Assembly: GCA_903851415.1 (NCBI GenBank)
Contig: CAINOE010000201.1
Coordinates: forward strand, 1-58,766
Reading direction: 5' to 3'
DNA: 58,766 nt
From: an uncultured Rhodopila sp.
GTDB lineage: Bacteria; Pseudomonadota; Alphaproteobacteria; Acetobacterales; Acetobacteraceae
Numbering within the stretch: position 1 is the first letter of the stretch; each line of letters opens with the position of its first letter. Under the pieces are notes generated by a model, which saw only the letters and a program-made list of their open reading frames with translations, searched no databases and was not told the DNA's origin. This document shows, piece by piece, positions 16,901 to 24,567 of this stretch. The position numbers and the translations under genes were made by a program.

Positions 16901-16906
16901 GAGACG

Positions 16907-19027
16907 CTACTCCAGCCTGATCCGCCCGCCGCGCTCTCCGGCGGCCTCCACTTCGCCGATGATCGCCGCGGTCAGACCGTCATCCAGCAGCGCCTGAAGG
17001 CACGCCTCCGCCCTTCCAGCCGGCACCCCCAGCAACAGCCCGCCGGACGTCTGCGGATCGGCCAGCAAGGCGATGTCCGGATTGTCCGGCACGTCGCCCA
17101 GCAGCCGCCGGTTCTCCGGCGCCAGGGTGCTCTCAATCCCATGCGCCGCCAGCGCGCGGGCGCCGGGCAGGGCGGGGACGGCCTCCATCCGCAGCACTGC
17201 CGACATGCCGGACGCACCAAGCATTTCCATCAGGTGACCGGCCAGACCGAACCCGGCGACGTCGGTCCCCGCCCTTGGCCGGTGCGCCATGGCGATCCGG
17301 GCGGCCGAGGCGTTGGTTACACGCATCGACCCGATCGCCGCGATCAGCCACTGCCCCCGCGCGTTCGCCGCCCGGTGCCCGGCCAGTATGATCCCGGTGC
17401 CGAGGGGTTTCGTCAAAATCAACTGATCGCCCGGTTGCAGCCCGGCCTTGCGCAGGATCTTCCCTGAATCGACGAGTCCCGTGACCGAAAATCCCAAAGC
17501 CGGCTCCGCTGCCTCAGCGCTGTGGCCGCCGGCGAGGGTGCAGCCATCGGCTTGCAGCACCTCCGCCGCGCCGCGCAGCATCGCCGCCAGGTCCGCGCGC
17601 ATCTTCGGCCCCGGGCCGGCCTGGACCGAGGCGATCGCCAGGGCCGTCCACGGCGCCGCGCCCATGGCGTGCAGGTTGGACAGCGAATGCGCCGCCGCGA
17701 TCTGCCCGAACACGTACGGATCGTCCAGGAACGCGCGGAAATGATCCACCGACTGCACCAGCAGCTTGCCGACGGGCGGCTTCAGCACCGCGCCGTCGTC
17801 CCGGGTCTCCATCAGGTCAAGGCCGTCCGAGCGCGGCAACGCGGCCAGCGCGCCGAACAGGATCTCCGCCCCAACCTTGGCGCCTGCGCCGCCGCAACGC
17901 TCCGCCCCGTCCGGGTCCGCGGGAATCCCCGGGTCGGAGTAGGCGCGCATCCAGCTTCGGTCGATGCGGTCCTTCAGCCAGAAGATTTTGCGGCCCTGGA
18001 CGGAGATGCCGTTGCGCCAGGCGACGGCCCTGCCGTGACCGAGACCCAGGATCGCCAGCGCATCGCGCTGCGGCCGCCAGCGCTCCAACGGCCGGCCGGT
18101 GGCGGCGCGGCGCAGATTCTCGGCCAGCGGCGCACCGGCCCGCACCGCCCAGACGCCTGCCTTCGGGCGCCGGCCGCCTTCCAGCGACGCGCAGTCGCCG
18201 GCCGCGAAGATGAACGGGTGGCTGACGCTGGACAGGTCCGCATTCACCCGGACACAGCCGGCCCGGTCGCAGGCGACGCCCGACGCAACCAGAAACGCCG
18301 GACCTTCCACACCCGTCGCCCACATCACGGTCGCGACGTCCAGAGAGCTTCCGTCCGACAGCACAAGGCGGCCGGCCTCCAGGCCCATGGCGGCGACCCC
18401 GCAGACCAGTTCAACGCCGGCATCCACCAGAGCCTGCCGCACCGCGCGCCTTGCGGCGGCGGGTGCCTCCGCGATGGGTTCGGCCGCGGCACAGACCAGG
18501 ATCAGGCGGAAACGTGCGGCGAACCGGACAGCCAGGGCAAGCGCCAATTCGCTCCCGGCCGCACCGCCGCCCACGATGGCGATGCGGGACGCCTCAGGCA
18601 GTTCCGCTTCCAGGCGGGTCAACTGATCCAGGAAGCGGCCGATGGGCTTGACGCCGATGCCTGAACCGGGCGGCACAGCCGGCGCCCCGCCCACATCAAC
18701 CGACAGCACATCGAACCCCACCTCCGGCCGATCGGCCAGGGTGACGGTGCGGGCTGCGGGGTCGAAGGCGGTGGCCTCGGCGAGGATCAGGCGTGCTTTC
18801 GCCATGGCGGCAAGCGGCGCCAGGTCGATATGCGCCTGATGGTGCGTGTATTCGCCGCGCAGCAGGCCCGGCAGCATCCCGGAGTAGGGCGTCTCCGGCT
18901 CCCGGCCAATCAGCGTCAGGCGCACGCCGGGCTCCGGACGCAGGGCGAAGCGGCGCAGCACCTCCAGATGGGCGTGGCCGGCGCCGAGCAGGACGATATC
19001 GGTGACGACCGGGCTCGAGGTTTGCAT
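16907..19027 (-). CDS. FAD-dependent oxidoreductase fused to SelD-like domain, active-site residues lost
   Basis: A 706-residue fusion. Residues 1-365 form a pyridine-nucleotide-disulfide-type oxidoreductase (FAD site LLGAGHAHLEVL, second Rossmann motif IVGGGAAGSE, and a C-terminal FAADC-like FIFAAGDCASL). Residues 370-706 are a SelD domain (selenophosphate synthetase, AIR synthase-like fold), with METRDDGAVL, LAGGHSAEAAEP, TDVAGFGLAGH and DPQTSGGLLL. However, at the position of the E. coli SelD catalytic Cys17-Gly-Cys19-Lys20 the sequence is CGGAGAK (residues 378-384): Cys17 and Cys19 are both replaced by Ala, with only Lys384 kept. The metal-binding Asp91 is Asn451. From knowledge of SelD this would be inactive in making selenophosphate. 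The gene is divergent from the dehydratase at 19.2 kb. Confidence 0.85.
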   Translation of the reverse strand: MQTSSPVVTDIVLLGAGHAHLEVLRRFALRPEPGVRLTLIGREPETPYSGMLPGLLRGEYTHHQAHIDLAPLAAMAKARLILAEATAFDPAARTVTLADRPEVGFDVLSVDVGGAPAVPPGSGIGVKPIGRFLDQLTRLEAELPEASRIAIVGGGAAGSELALALAVRFAARFRLILVCAAAEPIAEAPAAARRAVRQALVDAGVELVCGVAAMGLEAGRLVLSDGSSLDVATVMWATGVEGPAFLVASGVACDRAGCVRVNADLSSVSHPFIFAAGDCASLEGGRRPKAGVWAVRAGAPLAENLRRAATGRPLERWRPQRDALAILGLGHGRAVAWRNGISVQGRKIFWLKDRIDRSWMRAYSDPGIPADPDGAERCGGAGAKVGAEILFGALAALPRSDGLDLMETRDDGAVLKPPVGKLLVQSVDHFRAFLDDPYVFGQIAAAHSLSNLHAMGAAPWTALAIASVQAGPGPKMRADLAAMLRGAAEVLQADGCTLAGGHSAEAAEPALGFSVTGLVDSGKILRKAGLQPGDQLILTKPLGTGIILAGHRAANARGQWLIAAIGSMRVTNASAARIAMAHRPRAGTDVAGFGLAGHLMEMLGASGMSAVLRMEAVPALPGARALAAHGIESTLAPENRRLLGDVPDNPDIALLADPQTSGGLLLGVPAGRAEACLQALLDDGLTAAIIGEVEAAGERGGRIRLE

Positions 19028-19085
19028 GGCGGCAACCTACTCCGCGGATGGCGAGTCGTCCCCCCGGGCCGGGGTGCTGTCCACT

Positions 19086-19123
19086 TGTTGATGACGGTGC
19101 GCCGCTTGATGATGGTGCACCGC
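19086..19123. repeat. Tandem 18-bp direct repeat in a divergent promoter region
   Basis: Two adjacent 18-bp units, 19088-19105 and 19106-19123, of the form TTGATGAYGGTGCRCCGC, differ at two positions. They lie between the divergent FAD-SelD and dehydratase genes, where a regulator-binding site could be expected; no evidence beyond position. Confidence 0.6.
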
Positions 19124-19244
19124 GCGGCGGCCGACGGAAGCCGGATCGCCGCGGCATTGCCCATCCGCGGCGTCGCATCCATCATCTGCTGCCCGGGGTC
19201 CGGGGCAAGGGCCGATCGGAGCAGGGCATCTCGGGGAGCAATCC

Positions 19245-20936
19245 ATGTCCGATGAAGACCACGGCCTCGACCGCGGCCTCACCAACTATGGCGACCGCGA
19301 TTTCGCCCGCTTCCTGCGGCGTTCCTTCGCCCGTTCGATGGGCATTTCCACCGGGCTCTTGAACCGGCCCGTTATCGGCATCGCGATGACCCCGTCGGGG
19401 TTCAACAACTGCCACCGCTTGATGCCGGAGCTGGTCGATGCGGTCTGCCGCGGGGTCCTGGCGGCGGGCGCCCTGCCGCTGCCGTTTCCAACCATCTCGC
19501 TGGGCGAGGTGTTCCTCAACCCGACCAGCATGATGTACCGCAACCTGATGGCGATGGACACCGAGGAGATGATCCTCGCGCAGCCGATGGACGCGGTCGT
19601 GCTGATTGGCGGCTGCGACAAGACCGTGCCCGCGCAGCTCATGGGCGCCGCCTCGGCGAACCTGCCCGCCATCCAGCTCGTGACGGGGCCGATGAGCACC
19701 GGCCGGCATCGCGGCCAGCGCCTCGGCGCCTGCACCGATTGCCGCGGCTTCTGGGCGAAATATCGCGCGGGCGAGATTGATCGCCGGGAGATCGACAGCG
19801 CCGAGGGCCAGCTTTCGGTCACCGCCGGGACCTGCGCGGTGATGGGCACCGCCAGCACCATGGCCTGCATCGCCGAGGCGCTGGGGATGTCGCTGCCGGG
19901 CACCGCTGCGATCCCGGCCGTCAATTCCGCCCGCCTCGTCGCCGCCGAGGAAACCGGCAGGGCCGCCGTTGGCCTGCTGACCACAAAAATCACGCCGTCG
20001 CAGGTCATCACCGAGCAGTCGGTGGAGAACGCCTTCCGCGTGTTGATGGCTATCGGCGGCTCGACCAACGCGGTCATCCACCTGACCGCCATCGCCGGGC
20101 GGCTGGGAATCCGCGTATCCAGGGAGCGGCTGAACCAAATCTCCGACGAGACTCCGGTCCTGGTGGACCTCAAGCCCGTCGGCGAGGGCTATATGGAGGA
20201 TTTCCACGCCGCGGGCGGTGTCGGCGCGGTGCTGCGCGAATTGCGGCCGCTGCTGCATCTGGACACGATCGACATCGAAGGCCGCACGCTGGCCGAGCGG
20301 CTGGAGGCGCCGTTGGACTGGGTGGACCGGACGGTCATCCGTCCGTTCGGCGACCCGGTTTCGCCCGTGGGAGGCCTGATCGCGCTGGCGGGGACGCTGG
20401 CTCCGGACGGTGCCATCTTCAAGCGGGCGGCGGCGACGCCGGGTCTGTTCGAGACCGAGGGCAGGGCGGTGGTGTTCACCGGCCTGGAGGACCTCGCCAG
20501 GCGCATCGACGACCCGGAGCTGGACGTGAAGCCGGGCGACGTGCTGGTGCTGCAAAACGCCGGACCGCACGCGGCGGGCATGCCGGAGGCCGGGTATCTG
20601 CCGATTCCGAAAAAGCTGGCGCGGGCGGGGATCAAGGACATGGTGCGCATTTCCGACGCCCGCATGTCGGGCACGGCGTTCGGCACCATCGTTCTGCACG
20701 TCGCACCGGAGGCCGCCATCGGCGGCCCGCTCGCCGCGGTGCGCAACGGCGACCGCATCCGGCTGTCGGTTGCCCGCAAGCGGATCGACCTGCTGGTGGA
20801 GGATGCGGAGATCAGGCGGCGTCTGGCGGATTTCTCGCCGCCGCCTGCACCCGCCCGCGGCTACAAGGCGCTGTACCGTCGGAGCGTAACACAGGCGCCG
20901 GAGGGCTGCGACTTCGACTTCCTGGCAGGTAAATAA
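19245..20936 (+). CDS. IlvD/EDD-family sugar-acid dehydratase, [2Fe-2S] type
   Basis: A 563-residue IlvD/Edd-family dehydratase. Cys56 (FNNCH), Cys124 (GGCDKT) and Cys197 (AGTCAVMGT) have the same spacing (68 and 73) as the three [2Fe-2S] ligands of the structurally described L-arabinonate dehydratase, which supports a sugar-acid rather than branched-chain amino-acid role. The segment RMSGTAFGT carries the conserved Ser. The gene starts with ATG at 19245 preceded by GGGGAG. It dehydrates a sugar acid to a 2-keto-3-deoxy acid; the substrate (arabonate, xylonate, gluconate) cannot be decided. Confidence 0.88.
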   Translation: MSDEDHGLDRGLTNYGDRDFARFLRRSFARSMGISTGLLNRPVIGIAMTPSGFNNCHRLMPELVDAVCRGVLAAGALPLPFPTISLGEVFLNPTSMMYRNLMAMDTEEMILAQPMDAVVLIGGCDKTVPAQLMGAASANLPAIQLVTGPMSTGRHRGQRLGACTDCRGFWAKYRAGEIDRREIDSAEGQLSVTAGTCAVMGTASTMACIAEALGMSLPGTAAIPAVNSARLVAAEETGRAAVGLLTTKITPSQVITEQSVENAFRVLMAIGGSTNAVIHLTAIAGRLGIRVSRERLNQISDETPVLVDLKPVGEGYMEDFHAAGGVGAVLRELRPLLHLDTIDIEGRTLAERLEAPLDWVDRTVIRPFGDPVSPVGGLIALAGTLAPDGAIFKRAAATPGLFETEGRAVVFTGLEDLARRIDDPELDVKPGDVLVLQNAGPHAAGMPEAGYLPIPKKLARAGIKDMVRISDARMSGTAFGTIVLHVAPEAAIGGPLAAVRNGDRIRLSVARKRIDLLVEDAEIRRRLADFSPPPAPARGYKALYRRSVTQAPEGCDFDFLAGK

Positions 20937-20971
20937 GCCCGCCGCCCGATACCGCCGTTCGCGGCATTACG

Positions 20972-21133
20972 CTACGCCGGCGGAGGCGACGGATTCGCCG
21001 CCAAAAACTCGTCAAAGAAGCGAACGAAACGGTTCGCTTGCTCGACGGCCGATACCGCGCGAGCAAGCGATACCTCGGCATCGGGGCTGGTTTCATAGTC
21101 CGCAACCGACTTCAATCGCTTCTCCGGCGTCAC
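20972..21133 (-). pseudogene. Truncated HEPN-domain fragment
   Basis: A 53-codon frame, with a GTG at 21133 that overlaps the nucleotidyltransferase stop by 4 bp. Its product (VTPEKRLKSVADYETSPD, then VSLARAVSAVEQANRFVRFF) resembles the C-terminal helices of a HEPN protein (the ADY segment and a final long helix). The catalytic RxxxxH motif and N-terminal half of a typical 130-residue HEPN toxin are missing. I interpret it as the decayed partner of the upstream MNT nucleotidyltransferase. Confidence 0.5.
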
Positions 21134-21468
21134 AGGTCCAAACCCTCGCGCCGGATTTCGCGCATCAGCGGGGTGCGTTCATCATAAGCCGTCGTCAGGT
21201 TGGGCCTGGCGTCAAAAAAAGCGCCGATCTCCTCCAGCAACCTGACCCGAAGATCGGCCAGGCGATCGAGTTCCTCCCAGCGATCGTCCAGCGATTTCAG
21301 GAAAACCGCAATATCGTAATCCTCCCGGGCGTCACCGCGGGCGCGCGAGCCGAACAGAACGACCCGGTCGATCCGGCTGCCGTACATCAGGTCCAGGGCA
21401 TCTTTGAAGCGCCCGAGGACTGGATCAGGTTTTGCTGCCACATGCTCACCCAGTGTCGACGCACTCAT
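21130..21468 (-). CDS. MNT-type nucleotidyltransferase antitoxin
   Basis: A 112-residue minimal nucleotidyltransferase (MNT) of the MNT-HEPN antitoxin type. The signature LFGSRARGDAREDYDIAVF carries GSxARG and the two acidic residues DYD that bind metal. In known MNT-HEPN systems it AMPylates and inactivates the HEPN RNase partner. Here the downstream HEPN gene is only a fragment, so it may be a solitary survivor or act on another target. It lies downstream of the pyridoxal-kinase gene in the same direction, 60 bp away. Confidence 0.85.
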   Translation of the reverse strand: MSASTLGEHVAAKPDPVLGRFKDALDLMYGSRIDRVVLFGSRARGDAREDYDIAVFLKSLDDRWEELDRLADLRVRLLEEIGAFFDARPNLTTAYDERTPLMREIRREGLDL

Positions 21469-21528
21469 AGCAGGTCCGGCGCGTGGAAGCGATCAACCCG
21501 GGCGCCTCGCCGGCCAGCGGACAAACAC

Positions 21529-22446
21529 TCAGCACGCGACCGCGGCAAACACCCGGGACGGCGCGACAAACTCCTCCTGCGCCGCAACCGTCAGAATCTC
21601 CCGCGACCCGGCCTCGGCGGTCCGCCGCAGCAGCCCGTAGACCGAGGATCCCGCCGCCTCCAGCGCGGCGACGGCGCTGCCGCTGGACAAGCGATGGAAC
21701 AGGAACAGCGCCGCGACCGCATCCCCCGCGCCGTTGACCGAGACCGGCAGCAGCGGCGTCCGCAATAGATGAAAATGACCCGCCTCGAAGGTCATCATGT
21801 CGATGAATCCGGCCGGGGTCTCGTCCGTCTCCAGGCTGGTCAGCAGCACGCAGGCCGGGCCGTCCGTCCGCAGAAGCGAGCGCAGCCGCAGCACCGCCTG
21901 TTTGGCGCCGTGCAGAGTGGCGCAGGACAACCCGGTCAGCCGCTCCAGTTCGAACCGGTTCGGCGTCGCGATATCCGCGGCGGGAAGTGCGCGGGCACGC
22001 AGGAAATCCTCAATCCCCGGCCGGACATAGACCCCGGTGTCGGTGTCGCCGATGACCGGATCGCAGCAATACACCGCGCCCGGGTTTGCCCGCCGGACGG
22101 AGGTCACCGCGTGCAGGATGGCGTCGCCGATATCCGCCCCGCCGACATAGCCGGACAGCACCGCATCGCAGCGCCGCAACGCATCCCGCGCCGCGATGCC
22201 ATCGACCAGATCGCGCACCACCTGCCCGGAATAGACTTCCCCCGCCCAAGCCCCGTAGCCGGTGTGGTTGGAGAACTGCACCGTGTTGATCGCCCACACC
22301 TCGGCCCCCAGGCGCTGCAGCGGAAACACCGCGCTGGCGTTGCCGACATGACCGTAGGAGACCCAGGACTGAATGGACAAAACGTTCAAGCGGGCCCCAT
22401 CACCGGATTTGTTCGCAGATGCGGTACGCGATAGGCTCGCCGGCAT
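21529..22446 (-). CDS. pdxY: Pyridoxal kinase PdxY
   Basis: A 305-residue PfkB/ribokinase-like pyridoxal kinase. It phosphorylates pyridoxal to pyridoxal 5'-phosphate in the salvage route. Diagnostic parts: NVLSIQSWVSYGHVGN at the N terminus, YCCDPVIGDTDTGVYV, ATPNRFELERLTG, and the ATP/anion-hole signature VNGAGDAVAALFL (usual form GxGD). ATG at 22446 gives a 19-residue extension with no family counterpart; a TTG at 22389, just before NVLSIQ and after GGGG, is the start that would match relatives. The two genes pdxY and OYE are divergent with overlapping 5' regions if the longer start is used. Confidence 0.9.
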   Translation of the reverse strand: MPASLSRTASANKSGDGARLNVLSIQSWVSYGHVGNASAVFPLQRLGAEVWAINTVQFSNHTGYGAWAGEVYSGQVVRDLVDGIAARDALRRCDAVLSGYVGGADIGDAILHAVTSVRRANPGAVYCCDPVIGDTDTGVYVRPGIEDFLRARALPAADIATPNRFELERLTGLSCATLHGAKQAVLRLRSLLRTDGPACVLLTSLETDETPAGFIDMMTFEAGHFHLLRTPLLPVSVNGAGDAVAALFLFHRLSSGSAVAALEAAGSSVYGLLRRTAEAGSREILTVAAQEEFVAPSRVFAAVAC

Positions 22447-22475
22447 CGCCTCGTCCAGTCAGGATTCCCGTCCGC

Positions 22476-23552
22476 ATGTCAACGCCCCTGCTGTTCCAGC
22501 CCATCAGCTTCCGCTCCGTCACCGCGCGCAACCGCATCGTCGTCAGCCCGATGTGTCAATACAGCGCCAATGACGGCCTGGGGAACGACTGGCACGTGCA
22601 GCATCTCGGCGCCCGGGCGGCCGGCGGGGCGGGGATCGTCTTCACCGAGGCGACGCATGTCTCCGCCGCCGGCCGCATCACGCCGCATTGTCTTGGCCTC
22701 TACACGCCGGAGCACCAGTCACTGCTCGCGCGGCTGGCCGCCGTGATCACCACGTGCGGGTCGGTTCCCGGCATCCAGCTTGCGCATGCCGGCCGCAAGG
22801 CGTCCTCCAGGGTCCCGTGGGAAGGCGGCAAGCCGATCGGCGTGGAGGATGGGGGATGGCTGCCGCTGGCGCCGAGCGCCTTGCCGGCGGTCCCCGGCGC
22901 CACCGTCCCGCACGCTTTGTCCGCCTCCGAGATCGCCGACATCATCCGCCAGTTTGCCGCCACCGCGCGGATGGCGCGGGAGGCCGGTTTCAAGGTCGCC
23001 GAAATCCATGGCGCGCACGGCTATCTGGGGCATTCCTTCCTGTCCCAGATCTCCAACCGCCGCACCGACGCCTACGGCGGCGACCTCGGCGGACGCTCGC
23101 GCTTCCTGCTGGAAGTGATCGAGGCGGTGCGCGGCGAGTGGCCGGCCGATTTGCCGCTGTGGGTGCGGCTGTCCTGCACCGACTGGATTCATGGCGGCCT
23201 GACGATCGAGGACACCGTCTCGGTATCCCGCCGGCTCGCCGCGACCGGGCTGGTGGACCTGATCGACTGCTCCTCCGGCGGCGTGTCGCATGAGCAGAAG
23301 ATCCCGTCGCTGTATCCCGGCTACCAGGTCCCGTTTGCCGACGCGGTCCGCGCCGGGGCTGGGATCGCCACCGGCGCCGTCGGCTTGATCACCGAGCCGA
23401 CCCATGCGGCGGAGATTGTGGCCAATGGCCGGGCGGACGTCGTGCTGCTGGCGCGGGCCCTGCTGGCCGATCCGGCGTGGCCGCTCCGGGCGGCGAAGGT
23501 GTTGGGGGTGAAGCCGGAGCTTCCGCAGCAGTATCTGCGGGCGGCGGTCTAG
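22476..23552 (+). CDS. NADH:flavin oxidoreductase, YqjM-like Old Yellow Enzyme
   Basis: A 358-residue FMN-dependent ene-reductase of the YqjM/NamA subgroup. MSTPLLFQPISFRSVTARNR is the typical N terminus, VVSPMCQYSANDG has the Cys of the YqjM group, EIHGAHGYLGHSF and FLSQISNRRTDAYGGD follow, and the C-terminal HAAEIVANGRADVVLLARALLADP ends the TIM barrel. It reduces activated C=C bonds of unsaturated carbonyls or nitro compounds with NADPH. The ATG at 22476 fits the family; a longer frame starting at 22419 is not needed. Confidence 0.9.
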   Translation: MSTPLLFQPISFRSVTARNRIVVSPMCQYSANDGLGNDWHVQHLGARAAGGAGIVFTEATHVSAAGRITPHCLGLYTPEHQSLLARLAAVITTCGSVPGIQLAHAGRKASSRVPWEGGKPIGVEDGGWLPLAPSALPAVPGATVPHALSASEIADIIRQFAATARMAREAGFKVAEIHGAHGYLGHSFLSQISNRRTDAYGGDLGGRSRFLLEVIEAVRGEWPADLPLWVRLSCTDWIHGGLTIEDTVSVSRRLAATGLVDLIDCSSGGVSHEQKIPSLYPGYQVPFADAVRAGAGIATGAVGLITEPTHAAEIVANGRADVVLLARALLADPAWPLRAAKVLGVKPELPQQYLRAAV

Positions 23553-23610
23553 AGCTCCTCGCCGTCATCGGGCGGAGCGGGGGCCCCGGCGTCCGGCACC
23601 GGCGCACCGC

Positions 23611-23816
23611 CGTGTCATGGCCGGATTTGGGCGGCGCCCAAAAATGATCGAATCGGTTGGCCCCAACGCTCCCGTCATGGCCCGGCTGGTCCGGGCCACC
23701 TATGCAAGCACGTGCCGCGATAGGTGGCCCGGACAAGCCGGGCCAGGACGGTTTTGGGGACCTTGCCCTGCGTAGCGGTAACTCTTTGGCGTCGCCTTAG
23801 CCCGGCCATGACACGG
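23611..23816. repeat. Nested inverted repeats enclosing a type A copy
   Basis: A perfect 14-bp outer inverted repeat, CGTGTCATGGCCGG at 23611-23624 and its complement at 23802-23815, encloses a type A palindrome (23674-23750). Between them lie AT-poor sequences without coding potential. It fills most of the 405-bp gap between the OYE gene and the lipoprotein gene; nothing else is seen there. Confidence 0.7.
23674..23750. repeat. Dispersed palindromic repeat, type A
   Basis: A type A copy, CGTCATGGCCCGGCTGGTCC ... GGCCCGGACAAGCCGGGCC, with a central ATGCAAGCACGTGCCGCGAT. The arms are nearly complementary, so a long hairpin can form. Confidence 0.85.
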
Positions 23817-23958
23817 GGACGCCGCCGGTGCCGCCGGCCCTTAAGTTTGCGCCTATGAAGACAATCGCCGCATTGCTCATCAGGTCCGCGGGTAGCACAA
23901 TGCCTCGTGTGATGTCCGGAGTCGCCGGCCGCCCTCATTCGGCCTTGCGGAGTGATCT

Positions 23959-24504
23959 ATGTCTGTTGGTCTGCGTTCCGTTGCCCGCCTGTGCCTGCCG
24001 CTGATGCTGATCCCGTTGTTCGGGTGCGGCCCGGAACGCAATGCGTTCGCCCCGCAATGCCCCTCCGTCCGCCTGATTCCCCAGTTGGCGGACCTCAACC
24101 GCTACGCCGGGGCCGGTCCGACGCACGACGTGACCGATCTGATCATCCAGGCGCGCCTGATGAGCGTTAACGGCAGTTGCATGAACGGCGACGACAAATC
24201 CATGATTCCGGCGAAGGTGGTCGTCTCAATCTCGGTCCAGCGTGGCCCGGCCATGCCCGGGAGGGAAGCGGACGTGCCGGTTTTCCTTGCGGTTACCGAG
24301 GGCGAGACCGTGCTGACGAAGCAGGTCTACCCGGTGCACGCGGTGTTTCCTGCGAACGTCGATCGTCTCACGATGTCCAGTCCGGAAATCGACATCGCCC
24401 TTCCGGTCTCGCCGTCGAAAACGGCCGCCGCCTACTCGGTCATTGCCGGGTTTCAGCTGACACCGGACGAACTGGCGGCGAATCGCCATGCTTCCGGCGG
24501 TTGA
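23959..24504 (+). CDS. Predicted lipoprotein of unknown function
   Basis: A 181-residue predicted lipoprotein. The N terminus has a signal (VARLCLPLMLIPLFGC), with the lipobox LFGC ending at Cys23. The mature part has a domain of about 150 residues with conserved-looking beta segments (AKVVVSISVQRGPAMPGR, VPVFLAVTEGETVLTKQVY). No named family is recognised, but the composition and length are similar to lipoproteins found in related alphaproteobacteria. Two Cys residues in the mature region may pair. It is followed 63 bp downstream, in the same direction, by the HtrA-like gene. Confidence 0.75.
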   Translation: MSVGLRSVARLCLPLMLIPLFGCGPERNAFAPQCPSVRLIPQLADLNRYAGAGPTHDVTDLIIQARLMSVNGSCMNGDDKSMIPAKVVVSISVQRGPAMPGREADVPVFLAVTEGETVLTKQVYPVHAVFPANVDRLTMSSPEIDIALPVSPSKTAAAYSVIAGFQLTPDELAANRHASGG

Positions 24505-24567
24505 TTCGACTTCATCCGTGCCGGGCGGCATTGCCGCGCGGAGTGAAAGGAACGATATAACCAGACC

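Larger units (their letters stand above)
16440..16906. other. Intergenic region with one doubtful small ORF and a type A repeat
   Basis: A 467-bp gap. A 67-codon frame (16577-16780, plus strand, starting MLFSLPQVLRTIMGL) and an antisense frame overlap; neither has a convincing ribosome-binding site, and neither product is recognised. A small hairpin with 7-bp arms (CGGCAGC/GCTGCCG, 16533-16551) lies before it without a T-run. A type A repeat with its leader is at the 3' end. Confidence 0.5.
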
